The notes below the pieces were generated by a model that worked only from the letters and a program-made list of their open reading frames with translations, made no database searches and was not told where the DNA came from. Shown one piece after another: positions 7,110 through 10,813 of a DNA stretch of 10,813 nt. Both the position numbers and the translations under genes were made by a program. The stretch's first letter is position 1; every line of letters begins with the position of its first letter. The stretch is from assembly GCA_003573635.1 (NCBI GenBank), contig QUTJ01031308.1, forward strand, positions 1-10,813, read 5' to 3'. The stretch comes from Goniomonas avonlea (Eukaryota; Cryptophyceae; Goniomonadida; Goniomonadaceae).

Positions 7110-7697
7110 TGACCTCAGAAAACCCTAGAAACCGACACTTCTTCACACTTGAAAGAGAACGCTAACCCAACAGTCTGGCTGCGCAATCCTCGGGATGCTG
7201 TCCGAGTTAGAGCGAAACATTGCTTCAGAAACCGATATATCCAGCGGTAACCGCGAGTTGCAATCGAGAATCACGCTTCAAGAATTGTTCGTCCGCCGCA
7301 GTTCTCACGGGGTTGGCGAGCTTCCAGCCTGTCGTAAGCAACAGGCAACTGGTCCACCCTCAAAAGCCTCAACACCAGGCCTCGAGCCACCCGCAGCGGC
7401 GCAGCCTCGGGCCAGCGATCATCATCAGCCACCAAATTTGGCCAATCGGCGGTTTGGTGGTGGTTGACCGCTGGTGTTCGGTTGCTTGACGACGATCGTC
7501 GCCGCTTCGATAAGCAAGCAATCAAAATCATAGAGGCCTTGATGTCGGTTAGCCTCGTCTCGGTTTCAATCTTAATATAGCTCGACGAATTTTGCCCCTG
7601 CGGTGATCGCTTGTCGCTAAGTGTTGATTGTTGGGGGCAGGAACAGCCTCGACGCAGGGCTGATGCCAGCGATGGAGACGTAGCAAGGCCTCGGGAG
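7110..7697. other. Intergenic: 5' region of the repeat-protein gene
   Basis: No convincing gene. Short frames here (for example 7195-7467) lack family features. A palindrome GACGATCGTC (7491-7500) lies inside a wider inverted repeat TTGCTTG (7482-7488) / CAAGCAA (7515-7521). TAATATA at 7573-7579, about 120 bases before the ATG at 7698, is a possible TATA-like element. The frame of the downstream gene stays open for some distance upstream of 7698, so a longer start cannot be fully excluded. Confidence 0.4.
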
Positions 7698-10600
7698 ATG
7701 CAGCTGGCACGGTGTTCATTGCTGCTATGGACCTTGTTACTGTTGAATTTTTGTGTGCTTCTTGATGGCATCACTGTTAGCTCGGTGCTCGGGACGAATG
7801 GACCACGAACTGGTGGAACCACCCTAACGATTCTCGGGGACACCTTCGGAACGCACGTTCCCTTTGTCCCGGCAGTAGCCTTTGATGGGTGTCCCAAAGC
7901 CCGGATTGGAGGAACGGCCATGGAGGTCGGTGTTTGGCGGGCGAACTCAGCAATGAGGGTAAAGCTTCCTGCGGGCGCAGCGGTTGGCCACACCATCGTT
8001 GGGTCACACGCAGGGCTTGTTTCCACACTGACCGTGATGTTCACATACACCCGATTTTTCCAAAGCAATCTTGTTAAACAGAATATTGCCACCACCGGGA
8101 GCTCCAGTGTTACTGTTCTTGGTCGGAACCTCGGTTTGGGATTCTCGGCGCGATCTCGTCTCGGCTCCAGTGCTGGCGAGACCACTCGATGGGTGTCTGA
8201 GAGCTCTATCCGTGGCCGTGGGTGTTTTGGCCACGTAGCTTTGAGAATGTCAAGCACGTTGCATGCTACCTTTGCAACACAGACAAGATCGTTCTCGTTC
8301 GATTCACAAACTGGTGGTGCCCGGAACGGCCCAACCACGGGAGCGATAGCTGTGACCACTGTCGGGGCGAACGTAGGCAGTGTGGATCATAGCCGACTTG
8401 GTAGGGTTGGGTTCACTGGCTGTGTGGCTACAATATGGGCTTCAGATAGTGGGTTGAAATGTAAGACCCCCGCGGCTGTGGGTGGTGCTCAACGACTGGT
8501 GGGCACGATTTCTGTCCTTGTCGGCACTCTGGAGGCCTTGTATTACGCAAATGGAGATGATTCGGTGATTGCAACTGCCAAGAATACACCTGCCACTGGG
8601 GCGGTCTCTGTGACGGTCGTCGGGTCGAGCCTCGCCCGCACGCAATACAGCAACGCTGTGCGCATCCAGACAACCGCGGCTCGCGCAACTCGGTGGGTAT
8701 CTGACAGTTCCATCCGTTGCAGACTGGGTGAACAATTGGGTGCTGTGCTCACCAAAGTTATGACGATGGTGCACCAGAGCTCCACTTTTTTGCAAACAAT
8801 GTGCTACGACTTGTGGGGCGCCAGTGGCGTACGCTCAGCAAACAGCGGAGCGACTGGGGCCACAAGCGTGACCCTGGTCGGTTGGACAGTTATGGACCCA
8901 AGCATACGTGGGCGAGTCGGTGGTACTGGGTGGGAAGCGACAACATGGCTCTCGCAGACTGGAGTGGTGCTCAAGACCGGCCTTGGAATTGGAACCGCCT
9001 TGACTGTCTCTGCGACCTCACTCGGTCCGTTTCTACAAAGCGTGCTGTCGGCGATGAGCTATAGCTTCGGGCTGTCTTCGAGTAGTGTCAGGGGCACAAA
9101 TACGGGGCTGACAGCCGCGACAAGTGTCACCGTTGTCGGAGCAAACATTGCGGATGTGGCCCGGAGCACCCGCGCCAGGGTGCGCGGCAGCGGGTCCGAA
9201 ACGACGGCATGGACCTCCGAGAGCGCAGTGCGTTGCAAACTGGGACCTTTTGTGGACTCGAGCGGCGGCGTGACCTTGACGCTTCAGAGACGGACTGCTT
9301 CGCTGCTTTCGGTGTTCACAGCGAATGTGGTGGTGGGTCTGAGCAGCGCCCTGGGCACCAACAGCCCCGCAACTGGTGGCACAAGTGTCACTGTCATTGG
9401 GCAAAACGCTGGCCAGGTCGATCGTAGTTTTCGAGGGCGTGTTGGTCGGACTCAGAGCGAAGCGACCACATGGATCTCGAACAGTGCGGTTCGGTGCAGG
9501 TTTGTTGCTGGATCCAGACCTGGCTGTGTCAGTTTAAGTGCTGTCGAATTGGATCCGACACAAAAGACTATCGGGAGCATCTCGTCTGCGTTTACCACGA
9601 ATGGAATCGCTGCCAATGCGCTTGTTGCCCCCAACGCACCGTCGACCTCGTCCACCACTGTTACTGTAATGGGGTTGAATATTGGAGCGCGTGACCTGTC
9701 GGCGAGAGCTCGAGTTGGTGGGTGCAGTCTGGGGTCGACTCGCTGGGTGGGAGACAGCAGCCTGAGCTGCAAAGGCGCCAGTGGTGCTGTTGGCATCCTC
9801 AGGCTCGTCGCCACACAGTCCCAGCAGCTCGGCACGATGACGGCTGCTTTCACAATCAACGGAGTCGACTCAAGTAGTGTCGTCTCCTGCAACCAAGCAA
9901 CGACTGGTGCATCTAGTGTCACAATTGTGGGCTGGAATATTGGTGCCTTCCGTCATAGCGGGCACGCCAGGATGCGCGTTACGAGGTGCGAAGTCACCCT
10001 CTGGACATCAGACTCGACCTTACGATGCAACCGACCGAGCGGTGTCGGTATTGCGCGGTTCACAGTGACATTGACAAGGCGTTTCCTCACCCATGAGATC
10101 GCGCTGACATTCAACATAGGACTTAGTTCCATCGTGCTCGCAAACACTGCAGCAACCGGTGCGGCGACTGTCACTGTTGTGGGGTCGAGCGTTGGTCTCA
10201 CTAGTCGATCCCACCACACGCGCGTTGGAGGTAGTGCATCCGTGGCGACCCGGTGGGCCTCAGAGTCGACCGTGCGCTGCAAACTCAACAACGGATTAGG
10301 GGTGCTGTTGTCATCTTTCGCCACGGTTGGAATTAACATCGGGACTCTTGTAACGAGCATAACGTATGCACCAATATCCGCGTTTAGCACAGTTGTTCGT
10401 TCGAACGCTGCGGGGACAGGTGCTGCGAGTGTTACGGTGGTGGGGTCGAATGCCGCTGTGAATGACTTTTCTGTGCGAGGAAGAGTTGGAGGGAGCTCTG
10501 GAGTGTCCACCGCCTGGACCTCCGACTCATCGGTTCTCTGCAAGAGGATGAGTGGTGTCGGCAGAGGATTGTCTGTCAGTGGGACTGTCGGAGCTTCTCC

Positions 10601-10813
10601 AGGGTGTTTGGCGTCTGCCGTCTCCTTTGGCACAATCGGTGCGAGTTCGACTGTGCGGAGTAACGGCGCGGGCACTGGTGCGACGAGTGTGACTGTTGTT
10701 GGGGCGAACCTTGGATCTGTAGATTTGTCTGGGCGAGGGCGTGTTGGTGGGACCCGGAAGGAGACCACGGAGTGGACCTCTGAGTCTGCGGTGCGGTGCA
10801 AGGGAGCCAGTGG
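7698..10813 (+). CDS. Secreted/surface protein with at least 12 IPT/TIG-like repeats, partial at right edge
   Basis: One open frame without stops or introns for 1038 codons, still open at the right edge. The ATG at 7698 begins a textbook signal peptide: a basic start (MQLAR) then a hydrophobic run SLLLWTLLLLNFCVLL to about residue 22. The rest is a string of ~86-residue units. Each has ATGATSVTVVGxNxG, then RARVGGT, then xTxWxSDSxVRCK about 33 residues further on. The tryptophans fall at residues 80, 165, 247, 333, 417, 505, 592, 683, 769, 853, 940 and 1026. Length, beta-rich pattern and glycines fit IPT/TIG-like immunoglobulin-fold domains; similar repeats are remembered from large hypothetical proteins of algae. 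A role in adhesion, cell covering or matrix is inference. No membrane anchor is visible before the edge. Confidence 0.85.
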   Translation, partial: MQLARCSLLLWTLLLLNFCVLLDGITVSSVLGTNGPRTGGTTLTILGDTFGTHVPFVPAVAFDGCPKARIGGTAMEVGVWRANSAMRVKLPAGAAVGHTIVGSHAGLVSTLTVMFTYTRFFQSNLVKQNIATTGSSSVTVLGRNLGLGFSARSRLGSSAGETTRWVSESSIRGRGCFGHVALRMSSTLHATFATQTRSFSFDSQTGGARNGPTTGAIAVTTVGANVGSVDHSRLGRVGFTGCVATIWASDSGLKCKTPAAVGGAQRLVGTISVLVGTLEALYYANGDDSVIATAKNTPATGAVSVTVVGSSLARTQYSNAVRIQTTAARATRWVSDSSIRCRLGEQLGAVLTKVMTMVHQSSTFLQTMCYDLWGASGVRSANSGATGATSVTLVGWTVMDPSIRGRVGGTGWEATTWLSQTGVVLKTGLGIGTALTVSATSLGPFLQSVLSAMSYSFGLSSSSVRGTNTGLTAATSVTVVGANIADVARSTRARVRGSGSETTAWTSESAVRCKLGPFVDSSGGVTLTLQRRTASLLSVFTANVVVGLSSALGTNSPATGGTSVTVIGQNAGQVDRSFRGRVGRTQSEATTWISNSAVRCRFVAGSRPGCVSLSAVELDPTQKTIGSISSAFTTNGIAANALVAPNAPSTSSTTVTVMGLNIGARDLSARARVGGCSLGSTRWVGDSSLSCKGASGAVGILRLVATQSQQLGTMTAAFTINGVDSSSVVSCNQATTGASSVTIVGWNIGAFRHSGHARMRVTRCEVTLWTSDSTLRCNRPSGVGIARFTVTLTRRFLTHEIALTFNIGLSSIVLANTAATGAATVTVVGSSVGLTSRSHHTRVGGSASVATRWASESTVRCKLNNGLGVLLSSFATVGINIGTLVTSITYAPISAFSTVVRSNAAGTGAASVTVVGSNAAVNDFSVRGRVGGSSGVSTAWTSDSSVLCKRMSGVGRGLSVSGTVGASPGCLASAVSFGTIGASSTVRSNGAGTGATSVTVVGANLGSVDLSGRGRVGGTRKETTEWTSESAVRCKGAS
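7809..10813 (+). repeat. Coding repeat array, about 258-bp period, 12 units in view
   Basis: The conserved Thr-Gly before each SVTVVG strand is coded at 7809, 8091, 8334, 8595, 8853, 9111, 9372, 9645, 9903, 10155, 10416 and 10674. The distance to the following conserved Trp is 31-34 residues in units 2-12 and 42 in unit 1. Units are well diverged at the DNA level and lengths vary by a few codons (82-91 residues between tryptophans), so this is an old array. The last units (10-12) are the most alike by eye. Confidence 0.85.

Noticed and set aside
7195-7467. 90-codon plus-strand frame upstream of the repeat gene
   Set aside because: Low-complexity composition (Pro, Ala, Gln, Arg), no motif, and an overlapping frame of equal length at 7220-7489. 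Nothing distinguishes it from chance.
7271-8359. 362-codon open frame on the minus strand
   Set aside because: It is antisense to the repeat-protein gene, whose plus-strand frame has a signal peptide and regular domain spacing. The antisense frame is Pro/Arg/Ser-rich with no family pattern; codon bias in the repeats keeps it open.
9953-10801. 282-codon open frame on the minus strand
   Set aside because: Same cause: its apparent repeats (DPTTVTLAAPV-type) are the mirror of the plus-strand SVTVVG repeats.

Overview
The window reads as nuclear DNA of a microbial eukaryote, most likely an alga or other protist. The basis is seen directly: three genes keep an open frame only after removal of many short introns (most 42-63 bp, GT...AG, one apparent GC...AG), and each spliced product then matches a eukaryotic protein family along its length. 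There are no bacterial-type operons or ribosome-binding sites. The HIT4-type protein suggests a photosynthetic or plant-related lineage, and the ~86-residue IPT/TIG-like repeats recall large secreted proteins of cryptophyte and haptophyte-type algae. That taxonomic reading is inference from memory.

Layout. (1) 1-3207, minus strand: a MATE-family multidrug/organic-cation antiporter gene. It runs right to left and leaves the window on the left. Ten exons (334 codons) can be joined; six small introns lie at the 5' end, and the later introns are large (131, 436, 853 and more than 496 bp). The large ones hold an 11-bp tandem array, a minisatellite, a degraded copy of the gene's own exon 9, a terminal-inverted-repeat element and a ~110-nt purine tract. 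(2) 3208-3415: a 208-bp divergent promoter region. (3) 3416-5507, plus strand: a complete ten-exon gene for a 327-residue nuclear protein related to plant HEAT INTOLERANT 4 (HIT4). Its longest intron also holds a damaged copy of the next exon. (4) 5909-6673, plus: a complete three-exon phosphatidylinositol synthase gene (222 aa), preceded by a nine-codon upstream ORF that overlaps its start codon. (5) About 6746-7109, minus: a small, tentative convergent gene with a poly(A) signal. (6) 7698-10813, plus: the intronless 5' part of a gene for a secreted or surface protein with a signal peptide and at least twelve ~86-residue repeats, running off the right edge.

The genes do not form one pathway. 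They are neighbouring housekeeping, transport and surface genes. What stands out is the architecture: two adjacent genes whose largest introns each contain a partial copy of a flanking exon, beside a long repeat-built gene with no introns in 3.1 kb. I found no evidence of a new defence or mobile system.
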